64,000 bases of DNA from contig CAJURN010000011.1 of assembly GCA_910589055.1 (NCBI GenBank), positions 30,660 through 94,659 of the forward strand. Reading direction: 5' to 3'. A program made the position numbers and the translations under genes. The notes beneath the pieces were generated by a model. The model saw only the letters and a program-made list of their open reading frames with translations, made no database searches and was not told where the DNA came from. Below are positions 25,983-33,589 of this stretch, piece by piece. The DNA comes from an uncultured Muribaculaceae bacterium. Lineage in GTDB: Bacteria; Bacteroidota; Bacteroidia; Bacteroidales; Muribaculaceae. Positions within the stretch are counted from its first letter, which is position 1. Each line of letters starts with the position of its first letter.

Positions 25983-26624
25983 ATGACAGAAGGTACATCG
26001 CTGATTGTCAAATATTTCACTGAGCTTACGGAGGAATGTAAAGCGCGTCTGGACGCCCTCGGTACGCTTTACCCCGAGTGGAACGCCAAAATCAACGTGA
26101 TTTCGCGCAAGGATATCGACAATCTTTACATCAACCACATCCTCCATTCGCTTGCTCTCGCCGCTTTTCTCGGACCGCTCGAAAAAGGCACTTCATTCCT
26201 TGACATGGGCACCGGAGGCGGCCTGCCGGGTATCCCCTTGGCTGTGATGTATCCCGAATGTACGTTTCATCTGATTGACAGAATCGGAAAGAAAATACAC
26301 GTGGCCGAATCAATTGCCCAAGAGCTTGGGCTTACAAACGTGACTTTCCAACATGGCGACATCGGCGAGTGCCGCAAGCAATACGACTACGTTGTAAGCC
26401 GCGCCGTGATGCCTCTTAACAGTCTTGTAAAGCTCACGGCTAAAAATGTTGTTAAAAAGCCCGTGCATGCCAACCGCTATGCCCCCGGAATTGTTTGTCT
26501 GAAAGGTGGAGACATAGCTTCCGAATCCGAAGGAATCCGCTTCCCGGTATTGGAATTTCCGATAAACGAATTCTTCTCGGAAGACTTTTTCGACACAAAA
26601 AAAATTGTTTACGTACCATGTTGA
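25983..26624 (+). CDS. rsmG: 16S rRNA (guanine527-N7)-methyltransferase
   Basis: A 213-residue RsmG/GidB methyltransferase, which uses S-adenosylmethionine to make m7G527 in 16S rRNA. The N-terminal helix contains Y-P-E-W-N-A-K-I-N-V-I-S-R-K, the SAM-binding loop is F-L-D-M-G-T-G-G-G-L-P-G-I-P-L-A, and Y-D-Y-V-V-S-R-A-V follows. Loss of this enzyme gives low-level streptomycin resistance in other bacteria (family knowledge). It overlaps the start of the following hydrolase by seven bases, so the two are probably co-translated. Confidence 0.95.
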   Translation: MTEGTSLIVKYFTELTEECKARLDALGTLYPEWNAKINVISRKDIDNLYINHILHSLALAAFLGPLEKGTSFLDMGTGGGLPGIPLAVMYPECTFHLIDRIGKKIHVAESIAQELGLTNVTFQHGDIGECRKQYDYVVSRAVMPLNSLVKLTAKNVVKKPVHANRYAPGIVCLKGGDIASESEGIRFPVLEFPINEFFSEDFFDTKKIVYVPC

Positions 26625-27268
26625 AAGTAAAACAGTTCTGCTTCAACCCTTTCGCGGTTAGCACATATCTTCTGTACGACACCGAGACTCTCGACGCTGC
26701 CGTGATTGACCCCGGAATGGTTAATGACGCCGAACGACGTCTTTTCGATTCGGTGGTTGAGGAAAACCATCTCAAGCTCACTCAGATAATCAACACTCAC
26801 CTTCATCTCGACCACTGTTTTGGCGATAATTATGTCAAGAACCGCTACGGAATCCCGGTAAAGGCGCATCCCTCCGACGCTTTTTTAGGCAAGGCTCTGC
26901 CCACGCAGGCGGCAGGCTTCGGAATGAGCGTGTCGGGAGGATTGGAACCGGTAGAAATTGATGTTGAACTGAATCAGGGAGATACAATTTCCGTCGGAAA
27001 CTACAAACTTAAGGTACTCCATGTTCCCGGCCATTCTCCCGGTAGCATAGCGCTGTATTGCGCCCAGGGTGGTTTTGTGATTGACGGCGATGTCCTGTTC
27101 CGCGGCGGTATCGGTCGCACCGACCTTCAGGGCGGCGACTTGCCTACACTTCTGAAAAGCATACGCGAGAAACTGATGACACTTCCGGAGGAAACAAAAG
27201 TGCTTCCGGGTCACGATGTCTTCACAACAATCGCTTCCGAGAAGCACTCAAATCCGTATTTGCGGTAG
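26618..27268 (+). CDS. Metallo-beta-lactamase-fold hydrolase, glyoxalase II-like
   Basis: A 216-residue protein with the metal-binding signature T-H-L-H-L-D-H-C-F-G, further ligands in V-P-G-H-S-P-G-S and I-D-G-D-V-L-F, and the late L-P-G-H-D. This fits the glyoxalase II/persulfide dioxygenase branch: small cytoplasmic hydrolases of thioesters or related compounds, binding two metals. The frame runs open from 26495, but the family-like N-terminus M-L-K-V-K-Q-F-C-F-N-P-F begins at the ATG at 26618, inside the end of rsmG. The exact substrate is unknown. Confidence 0.9.
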   Translation: MLKVKQFCFNPFAVSTYLLYDTETLDAAVIDPGMVNDAERRLFDSVVEENHLKLTQIINTHLHLDHCFGDNYVKNRYGIPVKAHPSDAFLGKALPTQAAGFGMSVSGGLEPVEIDVELNQGDTISVGNYKLKVLHVPGHSPGSIALYCAQGGFVIDGDVLFRGGIGRTDLQGGDLPTLLKSIREKLMTLPEETKVLPGHDVFTTIASEKHSNPYLR

Positions 27269-27275
27269 ACGCGGG

Positions 27276-28739
27276 TCAGGAGAATTTTGAATATTTCAAA
27301 GGATCGAAGTAGTCCTTTGCCAATGACGGAGCTACATTTGAGTCGTATAGCCTGCGTATCTCCGCAATAAGTTTCAGAACGGCATATCCGAGCGCACGCA
27401 TTGCCACGGGTGTGCCTTTCATTATGCCTTCAAACAGCGGGCGCACCTTGTCGGCAAAAGCAAGTGCCTCTTCCTTGCGGCCCGTTTTCACAGCACACAT
27501 CAGATACAGCATTACCGGACCAACATCCGTGAAAATATTTGAGAACGTCTCCACCGGATCCGGCATCGCTGAAAGTACGGTAAAACAATCCTCATACAGT
27601 CCTTTTGCGAAAAGCGCCTCTGCATAAGCCGATGCAAATGCCGGAAAAAGCTGGGGAGTATTCTCAAGCACGACATCCACAAGTGCCTTGAGGGCATCGA
27701 GGGCATTGAGTCCAAGCAGAGTCGTGGACAGTTCGACAAGGCTTTCCACTTCAAGCGCATCAGGACCGCACACCTCATAATGGCGCGAGATAAGCTCTTT
27801 AGGATCCTTCACATTGAGGCTGAGAAGGCGCACAAGACAATCGGCATTATCGGGATGACGTTCGAAGAACGACAGGAGAGTGTCCACCGCGAATTTCCGG
27901 TTCTGCGCAGCAAGATATAGCGCGCTCATACTCTCCACGTACTTGAACTCATCGGGAGAATTGGCGACAAATCCGGCAAGCACCTCCAAGGTGTCCTTGA
28001 TAAGATAAGGCGCATACATGAGTGCGGATTCCACGAGATACATCGCGGCTGCATCATTGTCGGATGCAAGCGCCTTGGCATAGTCGAAAGCCTGCCGCGC
28101 ATCATCCTCACGTCCCGCTTTGGAGTACGCTCTTACAAGTATGGCCCAATAGGCATCGGAGAATGGCTCGATTTCCACAAGTTCCTCAAGACATTTAATT
28201 TCCGTATCGAGGTCGGAATTCTCCTCGGCGGCAATCGACATGTCGTACAGGAAGGTAGGCATGTAGGAAATCTTGGAGCGTATTCTGCCGGCAGATGCTT
28301 TCAGCCAGTCGTAGCAATCGTTTTCCTTCGCAATCTTGATGAGCCATATTATTTCCTCGTCGGAAAAATCATCGTACTGCGCGAATATATATTCAAGGGC
28401 TTCTTCAATCTTAGCCTTATCATCAACCTGTGATGCAAGACGAATCAGGTCCCATATCATCGACTGCCGCGACGGATTGTCGGACAGATACTTTGTAAGG
28501 GAGTCGGTTTCGTCGAGAGAGGAATACAGAATAGCACGCCGTTCGGCAAGTTTCTCGCTTTCCGGATACAGACGCGCACCACAGAAGAGAACTTCCATGC
28601 GGACATATTCGTCGCCGCGGTCGCCCGCATAGTCGAATATGTCCACAAGTTCGTCCTCGTCAAAAAATCTTTCGCCGACTGGTTTGCTCAACGAGCGGCA
28701 AAACGCTGCATATAATTCTTCGTTGCTGTCTTCCTCCAT
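27276..28739 (-). CDS. Tetratricopeptide-repeat-like protein of unknown function
   Basis: A 487-residue, acidic, leucine/alanine-rich helical protein without signal peptide or membrane segment. Repeats of about 34 residues with alternating helices (for example I-E-P-F-S-D-A-Y-W-A-I-L-V-R-A-Y-S-K-A-G-R-E-D-D-A-R) resemble TPR/HAT repeats, a scaffold for protein contacts. No catalytic motif is seen. Its ATG overlaps the glnS stop by one base (TGATG), so it is the second gene of a glnS transcript. Conserved association with glnS cannot be judged from one window. Confidence 0.8.
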   Translation of the reverse strand: MEEDSNEELYAAFCRSLSKPVGERFFDEDELVDIFDYAGDRGDEYVRMEVLFCGARLYPESEKLAERRAILYSSLDETDSLTKYLSDNPSRQSMIWDLIRLASQVDDKAKIEEALEYIFAQYDDFSDEEIIWLIKIAKENDCYDWLKASAGRIRSKISYMPTFLYDMSIAAEENSDLDTEIKCLEELVEIEPFSDAYWAILVRAYSKAGREDDARQAFDYAKALASDNDAAAMYLVESALMYAPYLIKDTLEVLAGFVANSPDEFKYVESMSALYLAAQNRKFAVDTLLSFFERHPDNADCLVRLLSLNVKDPKELISRHYEVCGPDALEVESLVELSTTLLGLNALDALKALVDVVLENTPQLFPAFASAYAEALFAKGLYEDCFTVLSAMPDPVETFSNIFTDVGPVMLYLMCAVKTGRKEEALAFADKVRPLFEGIMKGTPVAMRALGYAVLKLIAEIRRLYDSNVAPSLAKDYFDPLKYSKFS

Positions 28740-30457
28740 CAGTTCTTTTTCTGCACCTTCTCCCAGGTATCCTTGAGAGCTATCGTGCGGTTGAACACAG
28801 GTTTTTCATCTGTATAGTCGTAGTCAGGTGTGAAGTAGCCGACACGCTGGAACTGGAACTTACGGCCTTTTTCCGACTCCTTGATGATGAACGGTTCGAG
28901 CTTGACGCCTGTTACGACCTTCAGCGAATCGGGATTGAGCATTTCGCGGAAGTCGCGCTCGGTCTCGGCAGCAGGATTCTCCACTTCGAAAAGGCGGTCG
29001 TAAAGACGTACCTCGCCGTCGATTGCATGACGTGCTGAAACCCAGTGGAGCGTACCTTTCACCTTGCGTGCCGCTCCGGGAAGTCCGCTGCGGGATTCGG
29101 GATCGTAAGTACAGTGGATTGTAGTGATATTGCCTTCGCTGTCGCGCTCGATATCTTCAGGATTTTCGGAAGCCTTGATAATGTAGGCGCCTTTGAGACG
29201 TACCTCTGTACCGGGGGCGAGACGGAAGAACTTCTTGGGCGGATTTTCCATGAAGTCGTCGCGCTCGATATAGATTTCGCGGCAGAACGGCATTTCGTGT
29301 ACACCACTACCCTCCTGCTCGGGATTGTTTTCCATTGTCACAGTCTCCACGAGGTCTTCGGGATAATTGTCGATGACAAGTTTTACAGGATTTACAACCG
29401 CCATCACTCGGGTAGCGATACGGTTGAGGTCGTCGCGCACGGCATGCTCGAGAAGGCTGATGCTGTTGAGAGCCTCGTATTTCGTGTAGCCGATAGTGTT
29501 GATGAAATTACGTACCGATTCGGGAGTGTAGCCGCGGCGACGCATGCCGGAAATGGTTGGCATGCGGGGATCGTCCCATCCGGCAACAAGACCTTCCTTC
29601 ACGAGCTGGAGAAGTTTGCGCTTGCTCATCACCGTGTAAGTGAGGTTAAGGCGGTTGAACTCAATCTGACGGGGGCAATAAGTCTCGTCGGCAAGTTCCT
29701 TGACAAAGTGCTCGTAAAGCGGACGGTGAGGCACAAACTCCAATGTGCAGATCGAGTGAGTCACGCCTTCGAAGTAGTCGCTCTGTCCGTGGGCGAAGTC
29801 ATACATCGGATACACCTTCCACGTAGTACCTGTGCGGTGGTGGGGGTATTTGATAATGCGGTACATGATGGGGTCGCGGAAGTGCATGTTGGACGACGCC
29901 ATGTCGAGTTTTGCACGCAGCACACGCGAACCTTCCTCAAACTCTCCGGCGTTCATGCGGGTGAAGAGGTCAAGATTTTCCTCAACGGAGCGGTTGCGGT
30001 AGGGGCTTTCAGTACCGGGAACGGTAGGAGTACCTTTCTGTGCGGCAATTTCTTCCGAGGTCTGGTCGTCGACGTAGGCTTTTCCTTCCTTAATCAGGCG
30101 GATTGCCAGGTCATAGAGCTGGGGGAAGTAATCGGAAGCATAATATTCCCGGTCGCCCCAGTCAAAACCAAGCCAGTGGATATCTTCACGGATTGAATCA
30201 ACGTACTCGACATCTTCCTTTACGGGATTGGTGTCGTCGAAGCGCAGATTACATGTACCACCGAATTTCTCGGCTACTCCGAAGTCCATGCAGATGGCCT
30301 TGGCATGTCCGATATGAAGATAACCGTTGGGCTCCGGCGGGAATCGGGTGCTGAGCCTTCCTCCGTTTTTACCGGCACGGAGATCGTTATATACTTCTTC
30401 CTCAACGAAATTGAGTCCTTTGCTCTCGTTCAGTTCAGCTTCTTCTTTAACTTCCAT
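28739..30457 (-). CDS. glnS: Glutaminyl-tRNA synthetase
   Basis: A 572-residue class I synthetase that charges tRNA-Gln with glutamine. The HIGH motif is Y-L-H-I-G-H-A-K and the KMSKS equivalent is T-V-M-S-K-R-K. T-R-F-P-P-E-P-N-G and L-R-F-D-D-T-N-P are typical GlnRS/GluRS signatures, and the C-terminal half is the two-barrel anticodon-binding domain. The presence of GlnRS implies that this organism charges glutamine directly. A TATCTTTG box on the minus strand (30509-30502) lies 45 bases before the ATG. Confidence 0.97.
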   Translation of the reverse strand: MEVKEEAELNESKGLNFVEEEVYNDLRAGKNGGRLSTRFPPEPNGYLHIGHAKAICMDFGVAEKFGGTCNLRFDDTNPVKEDVEYVDSIREDIHWLGFDWGDREYYASDYFPQLYDLAIRLIKEGKAYVDDQTSEEIAAQKGTPTVPGTESPYRNRSVEENLDLFTRMNAGEFEEGSRVLRAKLDMASSNMHFRDPIMYRIIKYPHHRTGTTWKVYPMYDFAHGQSDYFEGVTHSICTLEFVPHRPLYEHFVKELADETYCPRQIEFNRLNLTYTVMSKRKLLQLVKEGLVAGWDDPRMPTISGMRRRGYTPESVRNFINTIGYTKYEALNSISLLEHAVRDDLNRIATRVMAVVNPVKLVIDNYPEDLVETVTMENNPEQEGSGVHEMPFCREIYIERDDFMENPPKKFFRLAPGTEVRLKGAYIIKASENPEDIERDSEGNITTIHCTYDPESRSGLPGAARKVKGTLHWVSARHAIDGEVRLYDRLFEVENPAAETERDFREMLNPDSLKVVTGVKLEPFIIKESEKGRKFQFQRVGYFTPDYDYTDEKPVFNRTIALKDTWEKVQKKN

Positions 30458-30501
30458 AACGAATATATTGTAAGCGTTATACTTTCTTGGCTAATAAAGT
30501 G

Positions 30502-30509
30502 CAAAGATA
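30502..30509 (-). promoter_or_regulatory. -7 box of glnS
   Basis: Minus-strand TATCTTTG followed by C, 45 bases before the ATG. No good -33 element at the usual distance. Confidence 0.5.
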
Positions 30510-30700
30510 AACAAAAAATCCCGGTATCTGAATACACGGGAAAAATATTTACTTCATTCAAGTTTCGCAGGCTTCAATTTGAAAAGGGAAAAAGGGTGAA
30601 AAGGCCATCGCCTTCGGCAGGCAAGAGGATAGTACCCATGGGCAAATCAATCAAAAACTATTATCTTGCCTTTTTGCCTTTTAACCTTCTATTGCCCGAC

Positions 30701-31330
30701 TTACTTCGTACGGGATATGAATGATTCCGTGGGGACAAAATAGATTTCGACCCTGCGGTTCTTGTCGCGCGACCGCATGGAATTGTTCGCCCCGGCAGGC
30801 TCGTCGGCACCAAGACCATACGGCACACATCCCGTATCGGAATTTCCGTTGGCCCGATAGAAAAATTCATCAATGCTGTTGGCTCTGTCGGCGGTCAGAT
30901 TCTCGCAGTACGTTTCATCGCCCGTATTGTCGCTATGAACAGCTATCAGGACTTTGTATAAGTCCTTGCGCAGCACATATTTCACCAGCGGATTGAGTTT
31001 CGCGGTGGCCGAGGATTTCAGTTCGATGGAATTTGGCGCGAACAAAGCCGAACACGGGATTGTCACTTCCACTACTTCACCATCTCTGACAAGAGAAGTC
31101 TTCAACCCCGTTTCTGCAATCTTTTTGGCAAATTCATTTACAGCCCTGCGCACTGCTTCTTTCTTCTTCTGAGGAATGGCAGGCGTAGCAAGATTGTCGC
31201 CAATCGAAAGTTCAAAAATATCTACCGGCTCAGGCTGCGGCGTGGCAGCAAAGGATGTGGCAGAGAGTCCGCAGAAAACCATCGAAGCCACCGTTGCCGC
31301 CGTAACAGTCTTTCTAATAAGGTCAATCAT
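30701..31330 (-). CDS. OmpA-family exported protein
   Basis: About 209 residues: an N-terminal signal peptide (I-R-K-T-V-T-A-A-T-V-A-S-M-V-F-C-G-L-S) and a C-terminal OmpA-like domain recognisable by V-L-I-A-V-H-S-D-N-T-G-D, N-L-T-A-D-R-A-N-S-I and S-R-D-K-N-R-R-V-E-I-Y-F, the peptidoglycan-binding pattern. There is no eight-strand barrel, so it is probably periplasmic and tethers to the wall. The frame is open further upstream (to 31438), but only the ATG at 31330 gives a signal peptide. It is the last gene of the run that begins near recQ; the 243 bases after it hold no gene. Confidence 0.85.
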   Translation of the reverse strand: MIDLIRKTVTAATVASMVFCGLSATSFAATPQPEPVDIFELSIGDNLATPAIPQKKKEAVRRAVNEFAKKIAETGLKTSLVRDGEVVEVTIPCSALFAPNSIELKSSATAKLNPLVKYVLRKDLYKVLIAVHSDNTGDETYCENLTADRANSIDEFFYRANGNSDTGCVPYGLGADEPAGANNSMRSRDKNRRVEIYFVPTESFISRTK

Positions 31331-31349
31331 AAGTATACGCAATATATGT

Positions 31350-31649
31350 TTATGCAATTGACTGCTCGTATTCCGTCTCGGCACGCACAAGAGCTTCAAC
31401 ATGCTCGGGAAGCACGCGGCATCCTTTATCCTTTGCAATCATTTTCTTCACATATTCCACAGCTCCGAGGATTTCGTCTTCCTCCGATTCTCCGTCACAG
31501 TCAAGCGATAAAGAGCCGTTACGTTCGTAGTAATCGAAAATCATATCAATTACCTCAATCATATCGTCTTCGGAATATGCAGCCCGGGAGTCTTCGGGTA
31601 AGGCAGCCAGCATCATTGCGGCAGCTTCTGTTTCTTCGTATTCTTTCAT
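31350..31649 (-). CDS. Small acidic hypothetical protein
   Basis: A 99-residue strongly acidic protein (E-Y-E-E-T-E-A-A; S-E-D-D-M-I-E-V-I-D; D-G-E-S-E-E-D-E-I) predicted to be helical, with no signal peptide. I do not recognise the family. It sits between rimM (11 bases upstream) and the OmpA-like gene (19 bases downstream) in the same orientation, which makes it a real co-transcribed gene. The helix pattern (D-E-I-L-G-A-V-E-Y-V-K-K-M-I) would allow a protein-binding role, but there is no evidence for one. Confidence 0.8.
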   Translation of the reverse strand: MKEYEETEAAAMMLAALPEDSRAAYSEDDMIEVIDMIFDYYERNGSLSLDCDGESEEDEILGAVEYVKKMIAKDKGCRVLPEHVEALVRAETEYEQSIA

Positions 31650-31660
31650 CTTATAATATG

Positions 31661-32191
31661 TTATAAATCCAAGAGTCCGGCAGGCAATGACATCACCATC
31701 GTGCGCGCTTCAGAATCAATATCGGTGATAAATTCATCGGCAACGGGAATCAGAATCTGCGAGCCGTCGGGACGTTCCACCTCGAATAGAATATTTTCCG
31801 TGGAATCATCCACGCCTGTTATATTTCCGATTGTTGCTCCGGTGCCGTCCATTACGTGGAAACCCACAAGATCCTCGGCATAAAAGCCGTCGCCGTCTTC
31901 CTCATCGCCGTCATCAGGCAATTCTTTAGTGAGAGCATACACATCGTGATTCGACAGTTCCGCGGCCTCTTTCTCATCATTGATTCCGTCTATCGCCACG
32001 AGCACGCTCTCGCTGCTCTTCGGGCGTACGGAATTGAGAAAGAACGGCACATTTATATTGTCAATCTTCATCACCACACATCGCAACGACAGAAGATCGA
32101 CATCGGCAGTCAATATCAGATTCAGCTCTCCCGAAATACCGTGAGGTTTGCCGGTGCGGCCAACGGGAGTCAGTTCGCCATCTTTAATCAT
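31661..32191 (-). CDS. rimM: Ribosome maturation factor RimM
   Basis: A 176-residue RimM: an N-terminal beta-barrel domain with V-G-R-T-G-K-P-H-G-I-S-G-E-L and a C-terminal PRC-barrel with Y-A-E-D-L-V-G-F-H-V, E-V-E-R-P-D-G-S-Q-I-L-I-P and the terminal M-S-L-P-A-G-L-L-D-L. RimM binds ribosomal protein S19 and assists maturation of the 30S head. Its ATG overlaps the stop of the DUF4290 gene by four bases. Here it stands apart from rpsP, trmD and rplS, the usual proteobacterial neighbours. Confidence 0.95.
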   Translation of the reverse strand: MIKDGELTPVGRTGKPHGISGELNLILTADVDLLSLRCVVMKIDNINVPFFLNSVRPKSSESVLVAIDGINDEKEAAELSNHDVYALTKELPDDGDEEDGDGFYAEDLVGFHVMDGTGATIGNITGVDDSTENILFEVERPDGSQILIPVADEFITDIDSEARTMVMSLPAGLLDL

Positions 32192-32781
32192 TTTTTCTTT
32201 TTCTTCTTGCCTGAAGGTGTGGGAGCCTGTTTGAATTCGTGGAGTCTTACGGTTTCGGGGTCAAGGTAAAGCGCTCCGTGCGACATCATACGGAGATCCT
32301 TGAAAATCTTTGCATCCTCAACACCTTCGCGGTTGACAGCCAGCATGAGTTTCTTCATGTGGTTGGCGATAAGGAACACAAGAGCTTCCTTTTCCTCACC
32401 TTCGTCCATCGCGCAGGCCTTTTCGATCAGCTGCTGCACGAAGAGGCCGTAATGGCGGTAGCGGATTGGCTCGGTGTCGGTGAGTGAAATCTTATCGGGC
32501 TCGGTATTGAACACCTCGGGGCGCACAAGTTCAAAAGGCAGAGGAACATCCAGCTTGAAATCGCTCATTATCATGAGGTGATCCCAAAGTTTGCGACGAT
32601 ACTCCGCGGCATCCCCCCCGGAGGTTGGAAAAAGCGTGGACATGGCATTGATGATAGTCTCGGCACAAATCTTACGTTGCTCCGGGTCTTCGATTTCAAC
32701 ACAATGGTCCACCATATTCTGAATATTCCGGCCATATTCCGGCAATATCAGTTTTTTCAGATGATTATTATATGTAAGCAT
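32188..32781 (-). CDS. DUF4290 family protein
   Basis: A 197-residue protein matching the Bacteroidetes-specific DUF4290 family from memory (L-P-E-Y-G-R-N-I-Q-N-M-V-D-H-C near the N-terminus, Y-G-L-F-V-Q-Q-L-I-E in the middle). It is helical, cytoplasmic and ends in a run of lysines, which would favour contact with nucleic acid or ribosomes. It overlaps rimM by four bases. The rimM link makes a ribosome-assembly role worth considering, but the function is not established. Confidence 0.88.
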   Translation of the reverse strand: MLTYNNHLKKLILPEYGRNIQNMVDHCVEIEDPEQRKICAETIINAMSTLFPTSGGDAAEYRRKLWDHLMIMSDFKLDVPLPFELVRPEVFNTEPDKISLTDTEPIRYRHYGLFVQQLIEKACAMDEGEEKEALVFLIANHMKKLMLAVNREGVEDAKIFKDLRMMSHGALYLDPETVRLHEFKQAPTPSGKKKKKK

Positions 32782-32793
32782 ATCTGCGAAATT

Positions 32794-33576
32794 TCAATTT
32801 ATAGAAAATGCCTGGGAAGCCTTCTCCAATGTCTCGGGCTTGCCTATGTCAAACCAACGGTATTCACCCGCCGGAAGATAGCCCTTGAACTCCATGCTGC
32901 GGCATGCGCCTACATAGAAATCCATGATTGAAAACGGTACCGCTCCATCCGAGGCTACGGCCTTGGCGCGTCCGCTCTGTATCAATCCGTCATTATAATC
33001 TTTCAGCGCACGGATAAAACGCGGTGTTATAATATGAACACCCGAGAAAGCATACTGTTGGAAATCCGGATTGGCGGCAGATTCATCGGGGCGGTACTCT
33101 CCGGTGTTCAGGTTGTGCCACCCTCTCATTTCCATGGCGTTGTCGAACAGGAGCTGACGGGAGGATTCTCTCTTCTGCACCATCATCAAGGCGTCGTAGG
33201 AGCCGAGATGCGATTTCATTTCAGAAATGTCGAAATCAGTGAGAATATCGGAATTATGAATCAGTAGCGGAGTTCCGTCAGCAAGCAGCGAGTCGGCACA
33301 ACGCACAATCGCCCCACCGGTCTCAAGCAGCAGGTCGGTCTCGTCACTTATGACAATCTCAACTCCGAATTTATCGTTATCCCGGAGATAATCATATATC
33401 TGCGACGCGAAATGATGAACGTTGACATAGATTTTAGACACTCCGGCATCACGCAGTTTCATAATCACGCGTCCGAGCATTGGCACACCGGCCACCGGCA
33501 CAAGAGCCTTGGGATGGCTCTCCGTAAAAGGCTTCAGGCGCGTGCCAAGTCCGGCTGCAAAAATAAATGCGTTCAT
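32794..33576 (-). CDS. Sugar-1-phosphate nucleotidylyltransferase, MurU-like
   Basis: A 260-residue nucleotidylyltransferase with the signature F-A-A-G-L-G-T-R-L-K-P-F-T and P-K-A-L-V-P-V-A-G-V-P-M-L, followed by the metal-binding N-S-D-I-L-T-D-F. It has no acyltransferase hexapeptide repeats, as in MurU (N-acetylmuramate-1-phosphate uridylyltransferase). It lies 13 bases after an AmgK-type kinase gene. In Pseudomonas the AmgK-MurU pair converts recovered MurNAc to UDP-MurNAc, bypassing de novo synthesis and fosfomycin sensitivity (established for that pair). The exact sugar here is inferred. Confidence 0.85.
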   Translation of the reverse strand: MNAFIFAAGLGTRLKPFTESHPKALVPVAGVPMLGRVIMKLRDAGVSKIYVNVHHFASQIYDYLRDNDKFGVEIVISDETDLLLETGGAIVRCADSLLADGTPLLIHNSDILTDFDISEMKSHLGSYDALMMVQKRESSRQLLFDNAMEMRGWHNLNTGEYRPDESAANPDFQQYAFSGVHIITPRFIRALKDYNDGLIQSGRAKAVASDGAVPFSIMDFYVGACRSMEFKGYLPAGEYRWFDIGKPETLEKASQAFSIN

Positions 33577-33589
33577 CGTCCGTGGGATA

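Noticed and set aside
29045..30196. Plus-strand frame of 383 codons opposite glnS
   Set aside because: Antisense to catalytic glnS sequence, no promoter, no family resemblance.
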